From Nitrospirota bacterium (lineage in GTDB: Bacteria; Nitrospirota; UBA9217), in assembly GCA_029858565.1 (NCBI GenBank), contig JAOUEV010000030.1, positions 1-41,298 on the forward strand: a stretch of DNA of 41,298 nucleotides. Direction: 5' to 3'. Shown here piece by piece: positions 25,200-32,966 of the stretch (position 1 is its first letter; each line of letters begins with the position of its first letter). Both the position numbers and the translations under genes were made by a program. Below the pieces are notes generated by a model. That model saw only the letters and a program-made list of their open reading frames with translations. It made no database searches and was not told where the DNA came from.

Positions 25200-26246
25200 T
25201 CAGATCTTCTTCTGCATGCGATCGGACACGTTCCGCAGAAGCTTCAGGATCGCTTCGGATTGATCGGGAGTAAGGCTCCCCATTCCGCAGGACGGTGTCA
25301 TCAGGGATTGCCGCAGAAGAGCTGCGCGGTCAATGCCGGCATTCTGCAGGCGATGCATGCTTTCATCAAGGATGGAGATAAGCTGGTCTGCTGTCTCGTT
25401 CCCGGTAAATGCTCCTGTTGGCACGATGCCCCATGCGAGCGCGCCGCCTCGTGCGATGAACCGCTTGATATCCTCCGGGTAGAGGAACACCTTGTCCCGG
25501 TAGCCGAAGGCGTCGAAGTTGACGATATCGACCTTTGTGTTGAAGATCATTGGCCAGTCAGCGTTTCCGCAGCAGTGGATGCCGGCGATACCACCCCGTT
25601 CGTGGATCACATCGATGATCTCGTTCAGTTTCTCAGCCACCATTTCCGGTGAAGCTGCGGAAAAGGCAGAGCCCAGTGACTCCATGGCCGGCTCATCAAG
25701 AAAGATGATGACCGGGAGACCGAAGCCTTTCAACTGGCTGATCTGCCATGCCGCTTTCATTGCAAGGCCCTTGACTACAGCGTCAAAGAGCAGTTCGTTA
25801 TGAATGATGTCCTTGCCCGTCTCATCCTTGAACGAGATGCCGGCGGTGAGCGGGCCGGTGATGTGGCCTTTCAGGAACCGGGCGCCTTTTGGGAGCCCGT
25901 TCTTTGCGAGCTGCCGGAGAAAACCGAAAAAACCGGCGGCATAGGTCTCGGAGATAGCGAAAAAAGAGTCGTCCTTGTCCAGGTAATGCTGGAAGAACCG
26001 CTCCAACTCCGGGGTCAGGTCCCGGGAACTGTCAAAGGAGAACCGTTTCTTGCCCTCGTCGACAATGATGCCAGGCAGGGATTCGCTGTACTGGCCATCC
26101 ATGTGCTCGCGAAAATCGCGCTTCGGGAGCTGAGGCCAAATGGGCGCCTCGGACAGATACCGGAGAGATAATGACGCCGCCTGGTCAGGATCGACGACCG
26201 GCAGACTGCCGATGCCGGTGGCAATACAGTTGAAATTATAACTCAT
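25200..26246 (-). CDS. MetE-C / UroD-superfamily methyltransferase-like protein
   Basis: 348 residues, a single TIM-barrel domain. GIGSLP at the N-terminus, GHITGPLT, FLDEPAM, a zinc-type HCCGN motif (IHCCGNADWP) and a C-terminal TPSCGMGSL are shared by the catalytic half of cobalamin-independent methionine synthase and by corrinoid-dependent methyltransferases such as MtaA. The MetE N-terminal half is absent, and the Glu zinc ligand of MetE (in ITIETS) appears as Asp in VNFDAFG. A stand-alone core methionine synthase using a methyl-corrinoid donor is plausible; the uroporphyrinogen decarboxylase label is less likely. GAAAGGA precedes the ATG. Confidence 0.75.
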   Translation of the reverse strand: MSYNFNCIATGIGSLPVVDPDQAASLSLRYLSEAPIWPQLPKRDFREHMDGQYSESLPGIIVDEGKKRFSFDSSRDLTPELERFFQHYLDKDDSFFAISETYAAGFFGFLRQLAKNGLPKGARFLKGHITGPLTAGISFKDETGKDIIHNELLFDAVVKGLAMKAAWQISQLKGFGLPVIIFLDEPAMESLGSAFSAASPEMVAEKLNEIIDVIHERGGIAGIHCCGNADWPMIFNTKVDIVNFDAFGYRDKVFLYPEDIKRFIARGGALAWGIVPTGAFTGNETADQLISILDESMHRLQNAGIDRAALLRQSLMTPSCGMGSLTPDQSEAILKLLRNVSDRMQKKI

Positions 26247-26284
26247 GGTACACGGATCCTTTCGGAATCAGGAAGATGAACCGA

Positions 26285-26313
26285 ATTATATATTCATGGT
26301 CATGAAAATACAA
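26285..26313 (-). promoter_or_regulatory. Promoter of the MetE-like gene
   Basis: On the minus strand a perfect TATAAT (26290-26285) with a weak -35 TTGTAT (26313-26308) at 17-base spacing. The transcript would have a leader of about 30 bases containing AAAGGA before the ATG at 26246. I see no room for a riboswitch. Confidence 0.45.
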
Positions 26314-26409
26314 CTTAATCTTGCAAGTTCCATTCTGGGACTTGATGCCGGACAGAGATCCATGAACCGTCGAAGAACCGTAATGCAGCGTTGATCAAGT
26401 AATTTCCGC

Positions 26410-26438
26410 TTGATTGACCCTTCTTAACCTGCTACTAT
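26410..26438 (+). promoter_or_regulatory. Promoter of queF, at the start codon
   Basis: TTGATT (26410-26415), a 17-base spacer and TACTAT (26433-26438). The transcript would start at about 26445, directly at the ATG (26446). No ribosome site precedes the ATG, which fits a leaderless mRNA. There is no preQ1 riboswitch, since there is no leader. Confidence 0.45.
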
Positions 26439-26445
26439 CACCCTT

Positions 26446-26804
26446 ATGAAATACGGAACAAAAGCAATCAAGGAAGCTCAGCTGGAGATCTGGGACAATC
26501 CTAATCACGACAGGGATTACACGATCGAAATAGCCTACCCGGAGTTCACCTGCCTTTGCCCCCGGTCGGGGTATCCGGACTTCGCCAGCATCGTGATCAC
26601 CTATGTCCCGAACAGGAAGATCGTTGAACTCAAGGCGTTGAAACTCTGGCTTAACAGCTTCCGGGACAGGAGCATTTCCCATGAGCCGTCACCAACCTCA
26701 TATTCGACCGGCTCAAGAAGGACCTGCGCCCCCGCAAGCTCGAGGTCGTAGGCGACTTCAACGCCCGGGGCAATGTAAAAACGGTCATTCGCGTTAATCT
26801 TTGA
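26446..26804 (+). pseudogene. queF: NADPH-dependent preQ0 reductase QueF, one frameshift
   Basis: QueF reduces 7-cyano-7-deazaguanine (preQ0) to preQ1 for queuosine in tRNA. The first frame gives the catalytic region [16 protein letters not shown] with the active-site Cys, then [16 protein letters not shown] and [10 protein letters not shown]. After SHE (26685) the frame fails, but the expected end continues in the -1 frame: [30 protein letters not shown] and so on, to TGA at 26804. One missing G (GAG-GCC read as GAG-CC) explains it. Repaired, it is about 119 residues, the short unimodular QueF type. The gene is either recently broken or carries an assembly error. Confidence 0.85.
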
Positions 26805-26892
26805 ACGTATTCAGCCGCCTGATATCCTGAAAGCCCTTGACTCCAGAAGTACGCCGTGTTATGTAGTGACGCACTTTGCATCGGAGGTCATC

Positions 26893-27752
26893 ATGCGCTC
26901 GGCATTGATGGTCATTTTCTTCCTGATTGTCGCTCCCAGCCTATCATCGGCGCAGCCTGCGCCGGAGTCATTCGCCCCGCTCGTCAAGAAACTGAACCAT
27001 GCTGTTGTGAACATCTCGACCAAACAGGTGATCAAGGTCCGGCCGCAATCGCCTTTCGGCGATCCATTGATGGATGAATTCTTCAGCCGCTATTTCGCTC
27101 CACCGCAGCGCGAACAGGTCCGGCAAAGCCTTGGATCCGGTGTTATCATCAGCACCGATGGGTACATCCTGACGAACAACCATGTGGTCGATAAGGCGCG
27201 GGACATAAAGGTCGCTCTGACCGATGGTCGTGTGCTCGACGCCAAGCTTGTGGGCAAAGCCGCGGAGATCGATATTGCTCTCATCAAGGTGAACGCTGAT
27301 AGTCTGCCGGTCGTTGAGCTGGGAGATTCCGATGCCATCGAGGTCGGGGACTGGGTCGTGGCGATAGGCAATCTTTCGGACTTTCCCATACAGTGACCAA
27401 AGGAATCGTTTCCGCGAAGGGAAGGGTCATTGGCGCGGGACCTTATGATGATCTCATTCAGACCGATGCCGCCATCAATCCGGGGAACAGCGGGGGCCCG
27501 TTGTTCGATCTCCGGGGAACGACCGTAGGGATCAATACCATGATCCTGACCAAGGGTGGTCCGGCTGCGAAAGCCGGTCTTGTCCGCGGCGATGTGATCC
27601 TGGAACTGAACGGGAAAAAGATCATGGACCCGGCCGAACTTCCGAGAATGGTCGCATTCGGACACATCGGCAAGACCGTCGTGTTCAGCGTGGTCAGGCA
27701 AGGAAAGACCATGGAGAACCGAGCGACAATAGAGCCGCGTCCGGAAAAATAG
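26893..27752 (+). pseudogene. HtrA/DegP-type periplasmic serine protease, frameshift and internal deletion
   Basis: A signal peptide (MRSALMVIFFLIVAPSLSSA) and the trypsin-like domain with His in TNNHVVD, Asp in AEIDIALIK and Ser in NPGNSGGPL are all recognisable. Two defects: (i) the frame breaks at about 27373 (GN then TTCGG), where one missing C would restore the expected [16 protein letters not shown], the rest being in the -1 frame from 27393; (ii) VGINTMIL joins directly to [15 protein letters not shown], so about 65 residues (end of the protease domain and start of the PDZ) are missing in frame. GGAGG at 26883-26887 marks the start at 26893. Almost certainly non-functional as a protease if the deletion is real. 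Confidence 0.82.
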
Positions 27753-27817
27753 TCTTCCGGTACACAGTGGTTGCACCGGTTCCGCGTAGTTGAAATTATA
27801 AAGCGAGGTACTAAAGC

Positions 27818-28147
27818 ATGTTTGGTCTCGGAATACCGGAGCTGATCGTCATTTTCGTGATCGCCTTGGTCGTATTCGGACCCAAAAAGCTGCCCGAGCT
27901 GGGGAAAGCGTTGGGTAAAGGGATCGCCGAATTTAAGCGTGCATCCCAGGAAGTCAAGGATTCCATCGAGTCGGAGGTTCGGGCGGCGGAGCATTCCATT
28001 GATACGGCGAAGTTGAAGGCCGACGTGGAAGGCGTTGTCCGTGATGCGGAAAAAACAGTGACGGATTCAACGAACCTTTCAGGGAATAGTGCCAGCGATG
28101 ATCTGGGCGGGCCGCGCAAGGAGCCGGAGGCATATGGCAAGTCCTGA
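27818..28147 (+). CDS. tatA: Twin-arginine translocase subunit TatA/TatB
   Basis: 109 residues. A short N-terminal membrane helix (about 5-20) is followed by the hallmark FGPKKLPELGKALGKGIAEFKRA amphipathic helix and a charged tail (about 45-109). TatA forms the pore of the Tat system, which exports folded cofactor-bearing proteins. Only one TatA/B-type gene is present before tatC; a TatAC-type system or a separate tatB elsewhere is possible. GCGAGG precedes the ATG. The end overlaps tatC. Confidence 0.92.
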   Translation: MFGLGIPELIVIFVIALVVFGPKKLPELGKALGKGIAEFKRASQEVKDSIESEVRAAEHSIDTAKLKADVEGVVRDAEKTVTDSTNLSGNSASDDLGGPRKEPEAYGKS

Positions 28148-28940
28148 AGAGCCAACCATGTCGTTCTGGTCCCATCTGGACGAACTGCGAAAGCGGCTCG
28201 TGGCAATGTCCATAGCGATAGGGATCGGTTTTGTGATCTGTTTTGCCAACTCGGAGAAGATATTGGGGCTCCTGCTGCTGCCTCTGAACGCGACTCTTTC
28301 TCTTTCCCGTGAATTCCCGTATCTCGTCTTCACACAAAATGCAACAGCCTACACGCTGCATTTCACAGCCCTCACCGAGCCGTTCATGGCTCACCTTAAG
28401 ATCGGATTCATATCAGGTATTATACTCACCATTCCGTTCTTGCTGCGTCAGGTGTGGATCTTCATATCGCCGGGCCTGCTTCCCCGTGAACGCCGGTATG
28501 CAGGGCAATTCGTGTTCTTCGCAACGGTCTTTTTCGCGATCGGCGTCATTTTCTGCTTTGTCGTTCTCCTACCGGTAGCCATCCCGTTCCTTGTTACGTA
28601 CAAGACCGATCATCTGACCCCGATCATAAAGATAGGCGACTATATAGATTTTACTCTCAAGTTCATGCTCGCGACCGGTGCTGTGTTCGAACTGCCGCTT
28701 ATTATGATACTGCTGGGACGGATGGGTATCATCAATACCGGCGGCCTGACCAAATTTCGAAAATACGCGTTCCTGATAGCCTTTATCATCGGCGGCATGC
28801 TCACACCAACACCCGATGCTTTCAACATGACGATCATGTCTATCCCTATCTATCTCTTATATGAGCTGGGAATCCTGGGCGTGAGGGTGCTTGGAAAGAG
28901 GAAACCTGATCCGGATCCAACGTCGCTCACTGAGATCTAA
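28134..28940 (+). CDS. tatC: Twin-arginine translocase subunit TatC
   Basis: About 268 residues with six membrane helices. Seen: the N-terminal MSFWSHLDELRKRL signal-binding motif, FTALTEPFMAHLKIG, PFLLRQVWIFISPGLLPRERRY, and the late FELPLIMILLGRMGII / GGMLTPTPDAFNMTIMSIPIYLLYELGI blocks. TatC recognises the twin-arginine signal. The frame opens earlier (28089), but GGAGG lies just before the ATG at 28134, which overlaps tatA by 14 bases; a later ATG at 28158 is possible. A likely client, the TRRNFLK ferredoxin at 32188, lies downstream. Confidence 0.95.
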   Translation: MASPEEPTMSFWSHLDELRKRLVAMSIAIGIGFVICFANSEKILGLLLLPLNATLSLSREFPYLVFTQNATAYTLHFTALTEPFMAHLKIGFISGIILTIPFLLRQVWIFISPGLLPRERRYAGQFVFFATVFFAIGVIFCFVVLLPVAIPFLVTYKTDHLTPIIKIGDYIDFTLKFMLATGAVFELPLIMILLGRMGIINTGGLTKFRKYAFLIAFIIGGMLTPTPDAFNMTIMSIPIYLLYELGILGVRVLGKRKPDPDPTSLTEI

Positions 28941-28949
28941 GAGGCAATA

Positions 28950-29441
28950 GTGAAGGTACTATCGTTCGTAGCCGCCGCATCGAACAGCGGGAAAACGACG
29001 ATCATTGAAAAGGTCGTGCGTCTCCTGAAAAAGCGGGGTCTGCGCGTGGCCGTGGTCAAACATGCGTCAAAAGGATTCGAGCTTGACCGGGCAGGGAAGG
29101 ATTCCTGGCGGTTTCGCCAGGCGGGCGCTGATGCCGTGGTCCTTATCGGGCCGGGGCAGACCGCCGTCATGAAGAACATGGACCGTCAACCCGATGACGC
29201 TGAACTCGAGCGGCTGATCGGGTCTGTTGACGTGGTCATTAAAGAGGGATTCAAATCAGATCCGGGACCAAAGATCGAAGTGTTCCGTTCTAAAGTAACT
29301 GCCGGGCAGCCGCTTTGCGTTAATGACAACTCCTTTCTGGCGTTGGTGAGCGACATTGAGATTAAGATACAAATACCATGGTTTGAACTCGATGATGTCG
29401 AGGGTGTTGCGTCCTTCATTGCAGCTAAATTTGAATTGTAA
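28950..29441 (+). CDS. mobB: Molybdopterin-guanine dinucleotide synthesis adaptor MobB
   Basis: 163 residues. The P-loop variant AAASNSGKTTIIEKV near the N-terminus, the KHASKGFELDRAGKDSWRFRQAGADAV block and VDVVIKEGFKSDPGPKIEV are the MobB signatures. It is a GTP-binding partner of MobA in making the bis-MGD cofactor for molybdoenzymes. The start is GTG, nine bases after tatC. Its pairing with tat genes fits Tat export of molybdoenzymes, though none is encoded in this window. Confidence 0.92.
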   Translation: MKVLSFVAAASNSGKTTIIEKVVRLLKKRGLRVAVVKHASKGFELDRAGKDSWRFRQAGADAVVLIGPGQTAVMKNMDRQPDDAELERLIGSVDVVIKEGFKSDPGPKIEVFRSKVTAGQPLCVNDNSFLALVSDIEIKIQIPWFELDDVEGVASFIAAKFEL

Positions 29442-29484
29442 GATGTTGTTCACCTGTGGTTATCCCTTAGTTCGTTGATTTTTA

Positions 29485-29513
29485 TTGATTTTTAAAGGTG
29501 CTTAATTTATAAA
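29485..29513 (+). promoter_or_regulatory. Sigma70 promoter of hemL
   Basis: TTGATT (29485-29490), a 17-base spacer and TATAAA (29508-29513) in an AT-rich stretch. Leader of about 50 bases, ending in GAAAGGAG before the ATG at 29569. Confidence 0.65.
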
Positions 29514-29568
29514 TCTCAGAACGCACTGCGGCGCTCAATTCGGGGACGCAGGGGCGAAAGGAGCCGGC

Positions 29569-30852
29569 ATGGCAGGGAACAGGTCCAGGAAATTGTTCGA
29601 TGAGGCAAAGAAGCACATACCAGGCGGCGTGAACAGTCCGGTCCGTGCTTTCCGTTCCGTTGGCGGTGAACCACTGTTCATCAAAAGGGCCAAAGGCTCG
29701 AAGATCTACGACGCAGACGGCAAGGCATATATCGATTACGTGCTCTCCTGGGGGCCGATGATCCTCGGCCACGGTCATCCGAAGGTCAACAGTGCTCTCA
29801 AGAAGGCGATAGATGGCGGAACAAGCTTTGGCGCTCCCACGGAGCTGGAGATCACGCTTGCAAAAATGGTAAAGAAGGCGGTGCCGTCCATCGAGATGGT
29901 TCGGATGGTGAGCTCGGGCACCGAAGCCACGATGAGCGCTATCCGGGCGGCACGCGGTTTTACCGGCAGGGACAAGATCCTGAAGTTCGACGGCTGTTAT
30001 CACGGCCATGGCGACAGCCTCCTGGTCAAGGCCGGGAGCGGTGTGGCCACATTCGGACTTCCGGACAGCCCGGGTGTGCCAGCTGATCTGGCAAAACACA
30101 CGTTGACCGTTGCTTTCAATGATCTCGCGGCTGTCAAGGAACTCTGCAGAACCACGGGTGAGCAAATAGCCTGCATCATCGTAGAACCGGTTGTCGGCAA
30201 CATGGGTTGCGTACCGCCCCTGCCGGGTTTTCACGAAGGACTCCGGAAGATCTGCGATCAGTACGGGATCGTCCTGATCTTCGATGAGGTGATGACCGGT
30301 TTTCGCGTCGCCTTCGGCGGTGCCCAGCAGCTCTATAAGATCAAACCGGATCTCACGACGCTCGGCAAGGTGATCGGCGGCGGATTGCCGGTGGGCGCTT
30401 ACGGCGGCAAACGGGAGATCATGGAGCGGATCGCGCCCCTTGGTCCGATCTATCAGGCGGGGACCTTGTCCGGCAATCCGCTGGCCATGACCGCGGGCAT
30501 TGAAACGCTGAAGCTTCTGGGAAAACCGGGCGTGTATAAGTCGCTGGAGAAGAGCTCTGCTGATCTCGAGGCCGGGTTGCGCGCTGCGGCCAATGAGGCC
30601 GGTGTTCCGACGACGATCAACCGGGTCGGATCCATGTTCACCACGTTCTTTACTGATAAAAAAGTTACGGATTTCGCCAGTGCCAAGACCTCGGACACTG
30701 CAAAGTTTGGGAACTTCTTCCGTTCCATGCTCAAGAACGGCGTGAACCTTGCCCCGTCGCAGTTCGAGGCTGCGTTCCTATCACTTGCCCATTCAAAAGC
30801 CGATATCGCGCGAACGATCGAGGCTGCACGGAAGAGCCTGAAGGGTCTGTAA
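29569..30852 (+). CDS. hemL: Glutamate-1-semialdehyde 2,1-aminomutase
   Basis: 427 residues, standard length. A PLP enzyme that converts glutamate-1-semialdehyde to 5-aminolevulinate (C5 route of haem synthesis). Seen: [51 protein letters not shown] (PLP Asp), [17 protein letters not shown] with the PLP lysine, and [20 protein letters not shown] precedes the ATG. Supplies haem for the many cytochromes encoded after it. No terminator before atpZ. Confidence 0.97.
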   Translation: MAGNRSRKLFDEAKKHIPGGVNSPVRAFRSVGGEPLFIKRAKGSKIYDADGKAYIDYVLSWGPMILGHGHPKVNSALKKAIDGGTSFGAPTELEITLAKMVKKAVPSIEMVRMVSSGTEATMSAIRAARGFTGRDKILKFDGCYHGHGDSLLVKAGSGVATFGLPDSPGVPADLAKHTLTVAFNDLAAVKELCRTTGEQIACIIVEPVVGNMGCVPPLPGFHEGLRKICDQYGIVLIFDEVMTGFRVAFGGAQQLYKIKPDLTTLGKVIGGGLPVGAYGGKREIMERIAPLGPIYQAGTLSGNPLAMTAGIETLKLLGKPGVYKSLEKSSADLEAGLRAAANEAGVPTTINRVGSMFTTFFTDKKVTDFASAKTSDTAKFGNFFRSMLKNGVNLAPSQFEAAFLSLAHSKADIARTIEAARKSLKGL

Positions 30853-30945
30853 GGGCAGAAAACAGGAAGGAAGATCGTACGAAGGATTGCGGAGCGGCGG
30901 GAATATGCGGTTCGATCTGCCGCGTGCAAACAGGATTTCCGCTTC

Positions 30946-31218
30946 GTGCGTTCAGGTCCCTACGTGGAAGAGAAAGACCGTAGACTGCTCAGGCTTGTGG
31001 GCTCTTTGAGCACTGTGGGAATAGCCATGGTGGCCTCGACAGTGATCGGGTATTTTATCGGCCTGTACCTGGACCGGTTCTTTTCCACATCGCCATGGTG
31101 TACCATCATCTTCCTGGTACTGGGGATCATTGCGGGATTCAAGAACCTCTTTGATCAGGCAAGAAAGATACAGAATCTCGACAGGCCGGACGGCAAAGGG
31201 AGTCATGAGGGATCCTGA
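30946..31218 (+). CDS. atpZ: AtpZ/AtpI-type ATP synthase accessory protein
   Basis: 90 residues. A charged N-terminus (EEKDRRLLRLVG) and two membrane helices (about 20-42 and 50-68) with the family features GYFIGLYLDRFFSTSPWCTIIFLVLGIIAGFKNL. AtpZ/AtpI proteins assist F1Fo c-ring assembly or Mg2+ supply. The start is GTG at 30946 or GTG at 30964 (VEEKDRR); neither has a strong ribosome site. It overlaps atpI by 14 bases. Confidence 0.82.
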   Translation: MRSGPYVEEKDRRLLRLVGSLSTVGIAMVASTVIGYFIGLYLDRFFSTSPWCTIIFLVLGIIAGFKNLFDQARKIQNLDRPDGKGSHEGS

Positions 31219-31645
31219 TCAGCATGGAGAGCATTCAGCCCGCACGGTAGTGACCGGCGTGACCAGAAAGACCGCACTTCTTACCGCCGCAGGCGCAGTT
31301 GCCGCGTTGGCCCTTCAACTGACCATACGGCCCGATCTCCCTGTATGGGTCATGCCGGCCGGTGTGACCGTCGGAGGGGCGCTTGGGGCCGTGAATTTCC
31401 GCTGGCTCGCTTATGCTGTGGAACGGGTCTATCTCAAGCAGGGTTCTACCAGCCTGCTTTCCAACATAGCAGCAGCCATTATTTCTATTCTGAAGCTATC
31501 CGTCATCTTTATAGTCCTTTTCATCGTCATAAAGTGGAACGTCGTACACCTCCTTGGACTGGTATCAGGATTATCACTCTGCTTTTTGGCGATCCTCTGG
31601 CAGGGATTCGGTGTTCTCACTGACGGTGTAAAGCAGAACCACTGA
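31205..31645 (+). CDS. atpI: ATP synthase subunit I (AtpI family)
   Basis: 146 residues with four likely membrane helices (about 23-40, 45-65, 80-100, 105-125). The pattern of a polar N-terminus, GGALGAVNFRWLAYAVERVY and SILKLSVIFIVLFIVIKWNVVHLLGLVSGLSLCFLAI matches PF03899-type subunit I. GGGAG precedes the ATG at 31205; the frame is open to 31130, but that stretch lies inside atpZ. In most genomes atpB and atpE follow, but here a cytochrome operon follows. Confidence 0.78.
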   Translation: MRDPDQHGEHSARTVVTGVTRKTALLTAAGAVAALALQLTIRPDLPVWVMPAGVTVGGALGAVNFRWLAYAVERVYLKQGSTSLLSNIAAAIISILKLSVIFIVLFIVIKWNVVHLLGLVSGLSLCFLAILWQGFGVLTDGVKQNH

Positions 31646-31707
31646 TAAACAGTAGTTGAGCATGCTGCGAAACGGCATGCGTAATTTGGGAAAGGGGAGG
31701 CAGCTAT

Positions 31708-32184
31708 ATGAAAAACCATGTTTTTCGGCCGCTGATCGTCGTCATAGGCATCGTTTTGCTTATCCTCGCGGCCCGCTTTGTTTATGTGCCAAAGGATTTT
31801 GGCTCCTACGAACGCGGGTACATTTACAGTTGGCACCGGCAGGGTGATGAGAACTTCTGGAACAAGTTCACGATCAAATATCAGGGAAAGGAATACTGCA
31901 AGGATTGTCATGAAAAGAACTTCACCTCCATTAATAAATCACCGCATCGAATCATCATCTGTGAGAATTGTCACGGACCGGCTATAGACCACCCTTCCGA
32001 GGCCCGGTCCAAACTGGTCATAGACAAATCGCGCGAGCAGTGCTACCGCTGTCATGTGAAATTACCCTATCCCGATACGGCCCGCGGCCGCATCAAGGGA
32101 TTCCTGGACCCCGAGCAGCATAATCCGGGAATGGAGTGCGTGACCTGCCACGATCCTCATGATCCGAAACTGGGAGGTGCCTGA
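31708..32184 (+). CDS. Membrane-anchored tetraheme cytochrome c
   Basis: 158 residues. One N-terminal membrane helix (about 7-25), uncleaved in appearance, then a periplasmic domain with four CxxCH haem sites: CKDCH, CENCH, CYRCH and CVTCH. Extra histidines (SPHRI, AIDHPSE, EQHNPG, HDPHD) can be axial ligands. It opens a three-gene set with a Tat-exported ferredoxin and an NrfD protein, an arrangement comparable to DsrJ-DsrO-DsrP or Nrf/Psr-type quinol-linked complexes, in which the cytochrome is the periplasmic electron port. GGGGAGG precedes the ATG. Confidence 0.88.
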   Translation: MKNHVFRPLIVVIGIVLLILAARFVYVPKDFGSYERGYIYSWHRQGDENFWNKFTIKYQGKEYCKDCHEKNFTSINKSPHRIIICENCHGPAIDHPSEARSKLVIDKSREQCYRCHVKLPYPDTARGRIKGFLDPEQHNPGMECVTCHDPHDPKLGGA

Positions 32185-32187
32185 GCC

Positions 32188-32964
32188 ATGCTTACAAGAC
32201 GGAACTTCCTCAAATATTCCCTTGCCGGTGCTGCCGGGTTGGCCGTGCCTGCAACGATAAAGGCTTCGACGGGAACAGCTCCAGCGGCCGGGACAGCGAC
32301 TGATAAACGCTGGGTGTTCCTCGTGGACTCAACCAAATGCGTCGGCTGCGGCATGTGCGTCAAAGCGTGCAAGAACGAGAACGAGGTGCCCTATGACGCG
32401 AACGTCTCGAGGACCTGGGTGGAGCGCTATGTGGTGACCAAGGACGGAAAGGTTCATGCCGATTCGCCCAAGGCCGCGCGCGACGGATTTACGACACAGA
32501 CGATCGACCAGGGGCATCACGGCAAGGAGATCATCAAGCCTGCTGATATCTCCAAGGCCTTCTTCGTCCCCAAGCTCTGCAACCACTGCGAAAACCCGGC
32601 CTGCGTACAGGTCTGTCCGGTGGGCGCGACCTACCAGACCAAGGAAGGAGTTGTTCTGGTAGACCGCACCTGGTGCATTGGCTGCGGATACTGCATCATG
32701 GCCTGCCCTTATGGTGTCAGGTTCTTCCATCCTGTTTACCATACCGCGGAGAAATGCACATTCTGTGTCCACAGGCTGCATGCGGGACTCAAACCGGCCT
32801 GCGTGGAGGCGTGCCCCTTCGGCGCACGGCAGATCGGCAACCGGAATGATCCCAATGACCCGGTGACGAAGACCATCTTGAACAACAAGGTGCAGGTCCT
32901 GAAGGAAGAGTATGGAACGAAACCCCAGGTCTACTACCTAGGCCTGAGCATGGAGGTGAAATAA
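32188..32964 (+). CDS. Tat-exported four-cluster ferredoxin (DsrO/HybA/NrfC type)
   Basis: 258 residues. N-terminal Tat signal (LTRRNFLKYSLAGAAGLAVPA), then 16 cysteines in four ferredoxin-type groups: CVGCGMCVKAC, CNHCENPACVQVC, CIGCGYCIMAC and CTFCVHRLHAGLKPACVEAC, the standard layout of DmsB/NrfC/HybA/DsrO subunits. It should sit at the periplasmic face and pass electrons between the NrfD quinone subunit and the tetraheme cytochrome. The ATG is three bases after the cytochrome stop, with GGGAGG just upstream. Confidence 0.95.
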   Translation: MLTRRNFLKYSLAGAAGLAVPATIKASTGTAPAAGTATDKRWVFLVDSTKCVGCGMCVKACKNENEVPYDANVSRTWVERYVVTKDGKVHADSPKAARDGFTTQTIDQGHHGKEIIKPADISKAFFVPKLCNHCENPACVQVCPVGATYQTKEGVVLVDRTWCIGCGYCIMACPYGVRFFHPVYHTAEKCTFCVHRLHAGLKPACVEACPFGARQIGNRNDPNDPVTKTILNNKVQVLKEEYGTKPQVYYLGLSMEVK

Positions 32965-32966
32965 CC

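Noticed and set aside
27771-27802. Promoter before tatA (TTGCAC and TATAAA)
   Set aside because: The spacing is 20 bases and no alternative pair fits; too weak to list.
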